Shown here: positions 1-11,840 of the stretch, piece by piece | Layout: every line of letters starts with the position of its first letter | How positions within the stretch are numbered: the first letter of the stretch is position 1 | Assembly (NCBI RefSeq): GCF_036324505.1 | Contig: NC_086350.1 | Location: forward strand, 17,047,532-17,111,531 | Length of the DNA stretch: 64,000 bases | DNA from: Eleginops maclovinus | Lineage: Eukaryota > Chordata > Actinopteri > Perciformes > Eleginopidae | Reading direction: 5' to 3' | Notes under the pieces: model-generated | Told to the model about the DNA's origin: nothing | What the model saw: the letters and a program-made list of their open reading frames with translations, nothing else | Database searches by the model: none | Position numbers and translations under genes: made by a program

Positions 1-2660
1 ATATGTGCTCTGCTTGCAAAGAATGTGTCTTTCTTCTTCCCTCACCTGTATCTCACTGCTCACTGCATCTGATCATGCTTGACAGCTGTCCTTCCCTTCC
101 CTTTCCCTGCAACAGACACACATATTACTGAGCAAGTGCAGCACCAGGGGTATATCTCACAGAGGGAAACTAAAAATGTAGCTGGTATACCTCATCCTAG
201 TACAATTAAATGAATCCCTCTTTACTTGAGTCTGTGTTCTTAAACACTTTTGAAGGAGTTAACTTAAGAAGTTTTATTTAGGGTTGAGTTATAGTGCCGC
301 AAGGAAAAAGGCTCCAGGAAGCCACAAACAACCTTGCAAAACAGCGTATTGATTGTGTTTTATGATGCACCGATATGACAGGTTAAGGGAGAAAATGGGG
401 AGTTGAGAGACAGAATCAAATATCAACAGATTAAGGGTGTGAGAGAGAAGTGCTCCACTGACAGACCGGTGCTGTTTGCACTGACAGAAATTTCATCTAG
501 AAATGACCACATGCCAATAAAACAATGTTAAAACTGACGCATTAGGAAGGGCTTGCTGTCTGCTCTCTGTGTGTCTGCCAAAGCTCCCGCCTTCACTCTT
601 GGCTGCCTTTTCACAGAGCTTGCCGTTTTTAATGTTGCCAATTCCATGCACAGGCTTTTTTTTGAACTGTAGAACACAATTCAGCTAAAACATTTAATCC
701 CAATTGTGTGTCACATTCTATCCCACTGCAATCCCTTGGTAGAAGAAGAACAAATCAAAGTTCCCATTAGTAGCCACATTTTGTATTTATATTGAGTGTT
801 TATTCTTATGAATTGCAAGTCAATGAGCCTTTTAATTGTTTTCATTTATATGCAGTGAGCAGGATAATGTTGTCCCTTACTGTTTGGCAGTTTATTGCTG
901 TGAAAGATTTTTTAAATAAGATGACAATTTAACTTCCTACTGACCATGGTGTTTGGTTCAATACTATAAGATCATTTATGGTTGGAAGTGAGCTTGCTGG
1001 GATTTGTGTGGCAAAATAATTTGTGTTCTTTGTTCCGGCCAAAATGTTAAACAGAATCATTCATATATCATACAATTTAAAAAGCCTCTGTAGACAGTTT
1101 CAATTCAACAAAAGCATGGCTTAAGGTTTATAGGTGAAAACTTTTTGTAGGAGCAATCCTTCTCAAAGCAGCCCAAAACTTTGGCAAAAACAGCATCATC
1201 ATAATCCATATCAAGTGGCTGCTCAGTGCTTGGAACGTAGTTTATGGTTATTTATTGTGTGCAATTCACAGTTGCAGTAAACAATTGTATGCCAAATACT
1301 GGTTGTCTGAAGCCTAGCTCAATAGCCGCTTTAGATCTCTCAACAGAGAACAGCTTGTTTTTCCTCATCTCTCTGTCTCTCTCCAGACTTCTAATCCCGC
1401 TCCATTGTCTCTGTGCTGGTTTATGGAGGGTAAGGAAGGACGTGTACAGAAGGGGAAAGCAGACATCATAATTAGAAACTCCCCATTAACCAGCAGTGTA
1501 CAATTTCGCAATATGTTTACCCTTCAATTGAACCTTATCCTGTATTCAAATATAGGCCAACATTTACATTCAGCCTTGAGCCTTCAGCCTTGTCATTCAC
1601 TTTGCAGTAATTTATTATGCATGCATGGCCAACAACAGGCACTGTTTTTAACACTACTTAAAACTCAATGAAAAAACAGGATTGCTTTTCATTTGATATA
1701 GGCCTACTATTGCTTGAGTTGTTTTTTTTTCTCCATCTAATCCCCTGGCCCTTATATTGACAACAATTTTGTTAGAACGTTGGGTTTGATGATTATAATA
1801 CAAATTACAGCAATCAATCATGTTTTTTAAACAGGAAACATTTGTACATTTTAGGAACTTGGGGAAAAGTCTCAGATTTAATGTTAATTTCAAAGTCTCA
1901 TTCTCAAATTGTTTGTAGCAACACAGGAACATATGCTGATCTCTGAATACTATAGTCATGATTTTTGTATAATTTTCTGGAACATTCTTATTACCAAGCA
2001 ATGTTATATTGTTTGTTAGGTATTGAAATGACTATGATAAATGAAATCTACAATGCAAAATATAAAACATGACATGTAAATTAACAATACCATGTCATCA
2101 CATTATTCTAAAAACAAACCTGATATGCAATTATGTTTTCCATAAAGTTGTCAAAAAACACCAGAAGAAAGAAAGAATGAAAATATTCCATGTAGTTAAC
2201 TGTAAACTGAAAGAAATGTCTGCACTTTTATAAAGCAACCTGATCAAAAAACAAAAAACAAAAGCTGATCAGCCATGACTCCATTGTAGCTAATGTTAGC
2301 TTAAATGCACACTCGAGACTCGAGTGCCAAGAACATACTCTGCCATCATGTGGTTTCTGGTGAATTTTGAACATGTGTTTATTATATTTTATTAGCATAT
2401 TTAACACAAAGAAAACTCCAACTTTAGATCTCATTTTGTACATGTTTTGCCCATGGATGTACAAAGAGAACAGGTCAGTCAGTGTTACCTAAGCTAGCTA
2501 TTACCTTAATTGTGTTACCCAATTTGAATTACTTCAATCAATCAACTTACAACGTCGGGTATAGTTAAACAGATGTACTTAGACACATTAAACGACAAAA
2601 GGCGGTTATTAACATAACATCATTATTAAACAAATATCGCTCACGACGAAACTAGTAGTA
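1..2660. other. Upstream intergenic DNA, no gene seen
   Basis: AT-rich sequence with short open frames only (the longest, 115 codons on the minus strand near 1654-2001, has no recognisable domain and no splice context). A 17-bp near-perfect palindrome built on two CTCGAG sites lies at 2310-2326. Otherwise I see no exon, known repeat or RNA gene here. It is probably the 5' flank and distal promoter region of trim44. Confidence 0.5.
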
Positions 2661-2689
2661 CGTTACAACTGTAAGGAGAGTGTTTTTCA

Positions 2690-3038
2690 CTGTAACGTTA
2701 CCTGCCTCCGGTATGGAGTTTCACTCTAGTGCTTGTCAAACGGGTTTTCTCTCTCCAGCCTCTGCGTGTCTCTGCCGTTCAAATACACACATTAGGCTAC
2801 AAGCAAGCAGGAAGTAGAAAAAAAGCATACAGGAGCTCATGAAAATAAGGAAGTAAACGATGTCGGATCGAAGCAGGAGCCCCTTTAATGCTGTAAAGTG
2901 AACGCAGATCCGTCGACAGCTCACTAATAGAATTCAAAGCACCACGGCTCTGCTAAGGGAAGTTAGCCGTCAAGCTAATTCCTGCACTTTATCACAAAAC
3001 AAGCCTTAGACAGAAAAACAGGAAGGAGACAAAGACAA
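2690..3038 (+). promoter_or_regulatory. trim44: Candidate trim44 promoter and 5' non-coding exon
   Basis: The first coding exon begins right after a good acceptor (CCCAG at 3831-3835), only 17 nt before the start codon, so at least one upstream non-coding exon is expected. A good donor, AA|GTAAGTA, lies at 3038/3039. The block before it has more CpG than its surroundings and no long open frame, as expected of a 5' UTR exon. No clear TATA box is visible and the 5' limit is a guess. This is inference; RNA evidence would be needed to fix the transcription start. Confidence 0.3.
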
Positions 3039-3852
3039 GTAAGTACACTGCAGAGTTGCAAACCGGTAAACCCCACAGGATGAGGGAGAAAATATGTGTT
3101 TGTGTGAGAAAGCACTGTGTGAATGTCTGAGCCCGAGAGAGAGAAGTAGCAGAGAGAGAGGGAGCTATGGCAAAAAGGGGGAGTCTTTTCTCTGCATTAC
3201 AGCATTTTTCTTCCGGTTGTTTGTGTCAGCAGAGGGGAAAGAAAACACAGACATAGCCCAGGAGAGGAAGGTTCAAAGTAGGAATGGAAAGTGAAGAGAA
3301 TACAAGAAATATGATCTTTTTTTGTGTGTTTTGTGCACAAGTCATGCACCTCTGCCTTTACTCTTTCCTGTTCACCCCTGCAGAGTGAAGTGAAAGTAGG
3401 GTGAGAGGGCATGAAGATAAACAAACAAAACATGTAAAGGTCAGGGCCTGGTGCCACGCAGAGGAAGGTGAAATAAGAGGAGTGTGGGTGGTTGGTCATG
3501 CCCAGGGTATAGCTTTACTCAGCACTTTATGTTTTCTGAGTTAGTAAACAAAGTGTGCGTGTGTTTGAACACAAAGACAGTAAGGTGACTGCAGATGGGG
3601 TCTCTGTGTTTATTGTTTTTGCAAATGTTTTTGTGTAGATTGTGTTGCTCTGAATGCTGTTTCTTTAGGTGTACCCCTCCACATAACCTCTGCTATCACA
3701 TCAGAGGGGATTAGTCCAGAGAATCTTTGACTTTCCCCTGTGCAAATATGAGAGCTGTTCACATAAGGTCACAGCTATTATTATCCTGTCCTCTACTCTG
3801 TGTGTCTCCTATAAGATTAGTATTTTTATCCCCAGAATTATTATCAGCCACC

Positions 3853-4491
3853 ATGGACCAAAAACGGGAACCCCAGGAAGGAGCTGTGGGGTTGAAACAC
3901 GAGGAGCTGCCACAGATGGATGGATCATGTGATGCGTGCGAGCCTGACGAGGCCCAACCGGCCACACAAGTGTGCTACACCTGCAGCTTCGCCTTCTGCT
4001 CCGTCCATGCTGACAGACATGCCAGCAGCACACATCACCCCATAATGCCTTACAATCACGGGGGGACACAGGCTAATGGACTTGGCAACAACAGAGACTT
4101 TAGAGTCGGAGATGGAGCTGAGGATGAGGCTGTTGTGGAGGGGGCAGCTGGGACGGGCGCAAATCAGGACATGGCACTTCTCGGAGCGGCAACTGCTAAA
4201 GGCGATGAGAGTGTTGATGCTGCAGCAAGAGATGGAGCTCAGAATGGTGTGCAGATGGAGGCTGAGCCCGTCGACGGAGCAGAGGGCGCAGAAGCAGGGC
4301 AGGCGGCCGCTGGAGAGGCAGGGAAGAAGGACAACGTGACAGTAGAAAGACTGCGCTGCAAGGAGCATGAGCAGGAAGGCTCCCTCTACTGTAAAAATGA
4401 TGAGAAAATCATCTGCGTGGTATGTGCCGTGCAAGGTGAGCACCGTGAGCATGAGATCATCACGCTGTATGAGGCCTACGTGTGGCAGAAG
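3853..4491 (+). CDS. trim44: TRIM44, coding exon 1 (UBP-like zinc finger and B-box)
   Basis: This exon encodes residues 1-213 of a TRIM44 ortholog. TRIM44 is a TRIM family protein that lacks a RING and instead carries an N-terminal zinc finger resembling that of ubiquitin-specific proteases; in mammals it is linked to stabilising partner proteins by opposing ubiquitination. The start codon has an ideal Kozak context (GCCACCATGG). The zinc finger ligands are C26, C29, C41, C44, C49, H52 and probably H56 and H61/H62. Residues about 72-162 form a low-complexity linker rich in Ala, Gly, Asp and Glu. The B-box 2 is complete: C169, H172, C180, D183, C188, C191, H197, H200. The exon ends in phase 0 at AAG|GTGAGT. 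An in-frame ATG at 3727 lies before the exon's acceptor and is not used in this model. Reading into intron 1 adds about 20 codons before a stop. Confidence 0.95.
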
Positions 4492-6292
4492 GTGAGTCAC
4501 ACACTCGGAACACATCGGGTTAGGTCTGGGCAATATACTGATATAAATTGATAACTCACCAACAGTAAAGTAATGTCATTTTAGCATTTTCCAGAGTGAC
4601 ACTTTTACCCACTTTTTATAGTGCTGCAAAGCATAATCAAAATTGTGTCAAAATAGCAATATGGACATGTGCAATACGCATATCGAACTAAGAGCAATAC
4701 TTGTATATAGGCAAAATATATGAAGTATTGTGATGCTTCAGAAAAAGTCCCGCCATACAAACAGCCTTTTACTGACTTAATACAAATGTTTAATAATCTT
4801 TCTTATTTTTAAATCATAATGTGAATAATGTTTCAAACTTGTTCATTTCCTCTGATATCACAAGTCTCAATTGCAATATCAGTCAAAATATCGCAATCGG
4901 TTATTTTTTTACCAAATCCGACCGATCATGATCAACAATATGATGTTATTTGTTAAAAGATATCATAATAAATAAATTGTGTCATATCACCCAGCCCTCT
5001 GACAGATGTGCATGCTCTCTACTGTAGTTGATCACAAGGTCTATAGCTCTGAAATCTATGCCATAAAGTATGCAAAGCATAGTCTTATCTGGTTTGCATT
5101 TCAAATTCAGGATTAAATAAAATGTCAACAGCTGTAGGCCGTGTAGTAGTAGTGTATGTCAACTTGTTAGGGCGCTGTAAGATCTCTGTGTAATATTTTA
5201 AACATAACAATGTATCATGATCACCCACATGATCTCATTAATAAATGGATTCAATTACACAGCTACATAAATAATTCCTAGGAAAACTGAAATGGGAATG
5301 AAAGATTATGAATATATCCCATTTATGTTTGGCTTGATGCCAATTCACCCTTCCTCCATTTCCTCCATTTCCCAGATGGCTTTCTGCTTCAGGCGTATTT
5401 AATAGGTCCAGGGAGTCGAAACTCATTGAGTGCAACATTGCAGTTGGTCCAGTAAGCCGGGCTAATACGGTGCTGGATTCTGAGAATAACTCTGTCATCA
5501 CTCAGTTCTGCAGAGCATGGTGTTTGTGAGGATTATAGAACCAGAGGCAGATGTTATCAGCACACTAAACACATTCAGTATGTGTTATTGCACAAAGGAC
5601 CAATTAACAGAGGTGTGATAGTATCAGAAACCAGGACTTAGTTTTTGGATTAATATTTCAAACATTCATGGGGTTTTGTTTGTGGACACTGAAATAAACT
5701 GAAGCACAAAAGTGGAGCATTTAGCTGCTTAAGTGATGACCCACATCGTGTGCTGACTGTAATTTACACAGTGCAAGTTTTCTGAAAAACAGAAGTAGAG
5801 CAGTGCAATTTACTGGCTTACTCTCGGATCATTGCCACATATGGAATTGATTGATGAGAGACAAAGGGGTCACACACATACACACACACAGCCTTAGGCC
5901 ACATTATTTACTGTAAACCTACTCTAGGTTTTATCCTGCTTACTGTGTCAATGTAGTCATGTGAAATAAACCTTTATCTCCAACAGTATTGATATGATGG
6001 CAAACAATAAAAGTTACCTTTTTATCTGTGATGAACTTGTTGTGTCTGACAGTTATGCAATGCTTTTTTTCTCTAAAAGCGGCAACGAAAAAATATATTT
6101 TCACAATATTGTTTAGGTAAAAAAACACGATGCATTTTGTTGTTGATAATAAAATGAATGGGTCCACTCTGTGTTTGTATCGAGTTAAAAACTGATAAAA
6201 AACATAATGTAATTTGGTGCTCCTCTAAAAGATTAGTGGAATAATGAGGTAGCAATGTTGAAATGCTGTGTGTTTGTCTGCTCCGTCTATAG
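4492..6292 (+). other. trim44: trim44 intron 1
   Basis: A 1,801-bp intron with donor GTGAGT and acceptor CTCCGTCTATAG. It contains a MITE starting about 30 bp after the donor (4522-4998). The rest is AT-rich sequence with no exon-like signal that I can support. Confidence 0.85.
4522..4998. mobile_element. Non-autonomous DNA transposon (MITE), hAT-like
   Basis: The left end reads AGGTCTGGGCAATATA and the reverse complement of the right end reads AGGGCTGGGTGATATG, giving imperfect terminal inverted repeats. GGGCTGGGCGATAT-type termini are common on short non-autonomous elements in fish genomes. The 477-bp body is AT-rich with no coding potential. No clean target-site duplication is visible, so the family is uncertain. 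Confidence 0.6.
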
Positions 6293-6370
6293 AGCAGGGA
6301 GGGGTATGATCTGCTGGGCTGTACACGGAGGATGTCTGAGACAATTAAGACCAAGTGGACCAACCCAGAG
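6293..6370 (+). CDS. trim44: TRIM44, coding exon 2
   Basis: A 78-nt exon in phase 0 on both sides, encoding residues 214-239 (beginning SREGYDLLG, ending TKWTNPE). It links the B-box to the coiled coil and matches the position of the mammalian segment after the B-box (a stretch with a SSDPKVT-like sequence). Both splice sites are good: CTATAG acceptor and GAG|GTGAGT donor. Because its length is a multiple of three, skipping it would leave the frame intact and remove only the B-box/coiled-coil spacer. Confidence 0.9.
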
Positions 6371-6800
6371 GTGAGTTCAAACCCCTGCACTCAGAACAGT
6401 GAGTCCCATTCCTAACACAAGTTATACAGTCAGGACAATATATGGAAAACCTTCCGAAAGCTGTTCTCATTGAAGAAGAACCTCTTATCAAATGAAATAG
6501 TAATTTATCGGCAGTAATAAAAGTTTGACTTGACCTTCTTGCAAGTAATGAGAGCAGTCTGAGTCAGCCTGATACATTTACACTGCAGACCCTGAAGGTC
6601 TATTTTCTATACTTTTTTGTATATTTGCAGCTTCAACAGTCTCTGACTTTACTAACTGCCAAGTTACAGGGCTGACGATGTAATTTGCAGACCATGAATG
6701 TGTTATTAATATTTTTGTTCGGTCTCGAAAAAACTCGTATTTTTATCAAATAGGTTATGTCCTATAGGAATAAAACATCTTATTACTTTTGTATGTTTCT

Positions 6801-6964
6801 GGTAAGGATATATTTTCATCTCTCAAAGCCAATGTCAGGGGAAAGGAATAAAATGTGAAAAGCAGTGATGAGGCTGCATACATATTAATGGAGGACAAGA
6901 GGCGTAACATAACTCGTAAGGCCTAGATTGCTGTGCGTCATTCAGCCAGTCAGCTTGGGTTGCC
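6801..6964 (+). repeat. Duplicated intronic element, copy A
   Basis: This segment shares long collinear similarity with 8650-8821 in the same orientation. Matching blocks include ATCTCTCAAAGC, CAGTGATGAGG, GCATACATATTAATGG, GAGGCGTAAC, AGATTGCTGT and GTCAGCTTG. Small insertions and deletions separate the blocks. It is not a repeat family I recognise. It may be a tandemly duplicated conserved regulatory element or two copies of an old transposon. Confidence 0.7.
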
Positions 6965-8431
6965 GGGGTAGATTTTTAAAAAAGCAACTTTGAGTGAACC
7001 TGGTTTCAAGACATGGGGAGCCATAGCAAAGCAACACAGAAACAGCCATTACTCAATTCATTACGTACAGCATTAGCGATATACAGAGTGCAGTAGGAAG
7101 CATCCAGAATGAGATAAAGAAGGATTAGAAAGAGATTATGACATAAAGGCGTTTGGTGGTAAACACAAGAGACAATTATTTCGATCCATATATTTATCAT
7201 GCATTCCCATTCACACATCACAGACCTTGCTTATTAGGGTTCTGCAGATATAATCCTTCTTAAGGCAAAGGAGTGATGGCATCATTGTGTGATGACTAAA
7301 TCATGATAGGTCAGGCATCAGCTGATGTCACTTTTTTGACTCAGCCCTTCTGTGCTAGTTCAGAGGTTGTATTTCCAAAGAGACTTGATTTAAACATGAA
7401 GGAATGAAGAGGAAATTTGTCTTAACACTCATAAAAGTCACATTTATTACAGGGCTGTTTTTGGACTGCATTCAAGCGTACTTATAATTTACCTTTCCAT
7501 TACACACACACACTTCTATACTCCTACAACTAAGGTTTTACTCAGCTTCATACTGAACACATTCAGTGGTAGTAACTGATAGGAGTCACACACATCGGTT
7601 TGTATGGCTCAAATTGTACCAGCCAATCATGTAAATTGAATTCATTAAGAAAAGAGTCACAAGCTGAAATGATGGTCTTAACCCTATTTCATAATTGTTG
7701 TGCGACCTTCACCAGGTTACCATCTGAAACACAGCGTGCCTAGTCACCTTTTTTCTTGATAGCAACCAAAATAAAGCTGCAAACTGAATTTTCATGACAA
7801 GTCAACCTTGAAAACAGTGGCAGTATTTCCATTACAGATGCCATATTGAGGTCATGTTGTGCCACTGAAAATAAAACCTTCCCGCAGACGGTTATGTGTT
7901 ATGCAGTGAGAGGTGTTACAGTGAGCTACGGGATCGGGTCCCAGCTACTTAGCAACGACACAGCTGCACCTGCTCTCTCAACCAACCCCTGAAACGCCTG
8001 TGCTGCCTTGTGCTCTGCTTGAAAATACTTTGCGTGAACCCACCAGAGAACAGTGGCACACCGAAACATTGCTCAGTACCTGCAGAGACGTGACCCAAGC
8101 ACAATGGCATAATGAAGAAGGTTAATTTGGCTGGCCTGCAAGAGGTAACACTTTTACCGGCAGCCGGCACCCCACCTGGGTTCATTTCCATTATCATATT
8201 GAAATATCAATGCTGCCCCAAGGACTTCCTGGACATTCAGTTGTGTGCTGTTCAGCTGTAGAGGAGCGGTTTTCCTTGGCGAGAAATCCACTTACCTGCT
8301 AACTCAGAGGCCGCTATGTGAAAGACCTTTATGTGGATTTGTCGGTGTGTCCTCTCTGCTCTCTGAAATGTCAACGTTTATTATTATGCATGAAGGCGAC
8401 CGAGTGACAGCTCCTGGTTGTATGTGAGTGT

Positions 8432-8457
8432 GAGAGAGAGAGAGAGAGAGAGAGAGA
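8432..8457. repeat. (GA)n microsatellite
   Basis: About 13 uninterrupted GA units. Confidence 0.9.
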
Positions 8458-8649
8458 AATGGGGGAAAAAAGAGAAAGACAGAAGCTGGAGGAGCTTAAG
8501 TTGTGTGATATTGACTTCCTAAATTACTTCGGAGGGGAAGAGGTGTGAGCAGCTGTCGGTGAATGGGTGGAGGGGTGAATGAGAATATTTAACCCTTAGC
8601 TGGTGTTTTCTTATTAAAAATACCCTGCATAATTATGTAGTTTCCTGCA

Positions 8650-8821
8650 GGTATGGGGATTTTAATCTCTCAAAGCTCATATCCCCGCTCTCCACAGGGG
8701 AATGGAATTTTATGCAAAAATAAAATAAAAACAGTGATGAGGCAGCATACATATTAATGGGGGACCGGAGGCGTAACGTGACATGATGGACCAAGATTGC
8801 TGTCTGTCAGCTTGCGTTACC
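8650..8821 (+). repeat. Duplicated intronic element, copy B
   Basis: This is the second copy of the element at 6801-6964, about 1.85 kb downstream and in the same orientation. The core CATACATATTAATGG is identical in both copies, and GAGGCGTAAC is shared directly after it. Divergence in the flanks suggests an old duplication with selective retention of the core, although this cannot be shown from one genome. Confidence 0.7.
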
Positions 8822-10889
8822 TATCGCCAAAGAGCTGGAAATGATAGGTGAATCATGTTGTGGCTTTAGCAGGTAGTCAGCGTATTTATCTCGTTCTCAT
8901 GTTTTATTTACTCATTTTGCCGGGCAGGGTGTCTGCTAAGATGCACACACCCCGTGGAGCCGCTCTCTGCAGCTACAGAGAGAAAAAAGATATCTGAACA
9001 GCAACATTAGCCCAGTCACAAATGTACATCCTTTTTTCCTGCCTGATACAATCTACGAGAGCAGTAGACACATTAAAGCTGTCTTAGGGAGCCGAGGCTG
9101 AGGAACAAACGGAAGAGGCATGAAAAGACTTGGCTGCTACTGTTAGGTTTTTTCATCCTGTGTTTTCGTGCCCTTCTCTACCTCATTCTTTTCTTCCTCT
9201 CCCCTCTCTCTCATTGGAGGCTGTCATTCCCATTCCATCTCCACTCAGAGAGTTTTTAATTGAATTACTCCGTATCATTCCCCAGAAAGTTGCTTGGCTG
9301 ACATTGCCTCCTTCAAAACTAATAAAAAGGTGCTGGATATTGTAACTCTGCTATTATAAAACCAAAGGCCTTCTGTCTCATTTTCCTTCTCTCCCCTTTT
9401 AAATTCTCTTACTACTTCACTTTATATTACTTTGAAGAGCTAGCATTTTACAAATGAACTTGTATTGCTGTGTTGTGTTAGAGCTTTAATTGGAGAATCT
9501 CATTTCCGGAAGAGATAAAAGAGAGCGTGAGAGAGTAGTGTTCACTTGGAACGGGGCCACTATTGCCATGGGCAAGGACAGTTCAAATCCATTTACTCCT
9601 AATGTTCTATTAATGCTTTTTAAAAAAGCATCACGCAAAACAGATATCGGGATCAGCAGCAGAACTCGCTCTAATTTCAAAGAAAGTTAACCATTTGAAC
9701 TCGAGTGCTCCAAAAATTGTAGCTTTTAAATAATATCAAAGTTAAATAAAACATATTTTCTCTCTATGCAGATCTAAAAATAATATATTCTGCATTTGCA
9801 TTTTTCATCACGTTATTGAAGCTGCAGGAAACTTCAACTTCGGGAAATATTCTCGTTCAAGATGGCACTATTTTGTGTGTACCTTTGATGTCTTTGGCAT
9901 GGTGTCATCATGTAATTTCGAACAACACATTTGATGTCTATGAAACCCTTAAAGAGAAATTTAAATGGCTTTCATCCCCAAAAAATGCGTGTGTAATGAT
10001 GGACCCACTGATGTGATGTGTCCCTGTAGATGAAGAGGTTAAGATGAAATGATGACGCTACTTTGATGTTTGTTGCGAGCTGTTTTCGGATGACATTTGT
10101 TTGATTTGAGTGTGTCCTCTAACAAAAGTAATGACACTGTTTTTTGTTTTAACACTGCTATATTTTCATTCCCAATGGCGTTGGTTCTTTTCCTGCAGTT
10201 TTAAAAAAAAATAAAAGCCCTTATGAGTTGGACACCCCTTTTTCTATAGCCAGCCACTGAGTACACTAGTGTGTGAAGCTAATTCGATTTGAATGTCTTG
10301 CCAGGTTATAATCACGTGAAGTGTTTGTGGAAATTCTAGAAGAGTTTTATTTTTAGCAAGTCTCAGTTCCCAGCTTTTGGATTCTGAAGGAAACAATTTC
10401 AGACACAAGGAGTTTTTTCTTTCCATGGGAAGTCAACTTTCAAACCAGAATCATTGCAGAATACATATGAACTCTGAACTGATATGCGGTTTTAGGAGGT
10501 TTTTGCAGTACTATCATTCCTGTATCTCCCCGACTATGACAATGCCTGTGTAAAACATGTTTGGAACCGGTTTGCTTGTTTTTGCCAACTTTTCTTATTG
10601 TGAACTAGACGGTTTTCCAACTTGCACCATCTTTGTTATGCACGCTCTTGGGATACAAACGCCATACACCTGCCAATTGTAAATGTGTAGACATACATAC
10701 ACATACAGACAGAAATTCCCTGCTTTTACAGATTGATAACAACGGTTCTACAGTAATAATTTAAGTCATTTTAGAAATACAACTGAAAACAAATTTGGCT
10801 TTCCTAATCTTCTTGCCTAACATCCTACCTGCTTGAAAAAGAAATTAGCTTTCATAATCTGCTAACCTGATGTCCCGACTCTGCCTGTG

Positions 10890-10893
<4 letters not shown>

Positions 10894-10942
<49 letters not shown>
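10894..10942. repeat. (CT)n microsatellite
   Basis: An uninterrupted CT tract of about 49 bp in trim44 intron 2. It sits within a somewhat CpG-richer stretch (10880-11220). Confidence 0.95.
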
Positions 10943-10946
<4 letters not shown>

Positions 10947-11599
10947 CCCCTGTCCTTACTCCATCTCTGCCCTTGTAAGCAGCGTGCCACTGTCTCTCCT
11001 GAGGCCTCATTTTGTGGCCTCAGCTTGCAGCAATGCAAATGAAGCTTAGTACGCACGAGCGCTCCTCCCTTACTAGCTGGACAAATTCTAAGAGAAATTC
11101 TGTCACTGAGTGAAAGGTCCAAGGGCAGAGGGCTCTTGTTCCACACACACAAAGAGCACTGATCCAGGATCACGCCTCCCATCTGCCACCGAGGCCACAG
11201 GGACTCGATGATAGGGCAGGACGCTCTGTGGAAGTGCTGGAGATTGGGAGATGGGATAAAGGAATGTGTCAGAGGACAGATAAGATACTAAACATTTTTA
11301 TGTTACAATTCTTTCCGCCCCATTCATGTGGTAGCTTGCTCTTAGCTAGCATTGTTCTCCATGATTTAATGCTTCCCCTTCATTCTCTGAATCCTGTTGG
11401 GACAATTCAGGGGGGGGTGGGAATTAGACAAGAGACATTCATTCATTCATGATGATCTGTTGTAACCAATGTTGCCCAACTATTTCACTTCTCGACCATA
11501 AATATTGTAGGATCCAAAATGCTTATTTTGGCTTTGCTTATTATTTCTGTTACTATAATTATTTGGTTACAAAGCACACAGGTATCATTGGCAATTATC

Positions 11600-11840
11600 A
11601 CATGGGTGTGGCCTAGTGGGATAGTGCGCTGATCTGATGGGCAAGACGATTCACCCCAGAAGCATCTAACAAGTGACATGTAACTATGTAATGTTTGGCG
11701 TAAGTTATTTAGTGCACCTGTTGTGCCGGACTTGTCTAGCACCAGATGTACAGGCAATGACTGTTGACTGTACCTATAAAAAAAGCCAATATAATGTCTC
11801 AAAACAAGGCTTGAAAAAGAGGCTTAAGAGCTTGGCAAAA
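11600..11840 (+). mobile_element. Possible degenerate tRNA-derived SINE
   Basis: TGGCCTAGTGG at 11609-11619 fits the RNA polymerase III A-box consensus. A weaker B-box-like ACGATTCACCC follows at 11646-11656, at a suitable spacing. The downstream body has no family signature I can name and the boundaries are approximate. Confidence 0.35.

Noticed and set aside
1654..2001. 115-codon minus-strand open frame
   Set aside because: AT-rich sequence, no domain, no start or splice context that favours it.
3727..3852. Upstream in-frame ATG extending TRIM44 by 42 residues
   Set aside because: A good splice acceptor at 3834-3835 and an ideal Kozak context at 3853 favour the downstream start; the extension does not resemble TRIM44.
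3925..4533. 202-codon minus-strand open frame over trim44 exon 1
   Set aside because: Antisense shadow of the coding exon; the + strand carries complete zinc-finger motifs and a Kozak start.
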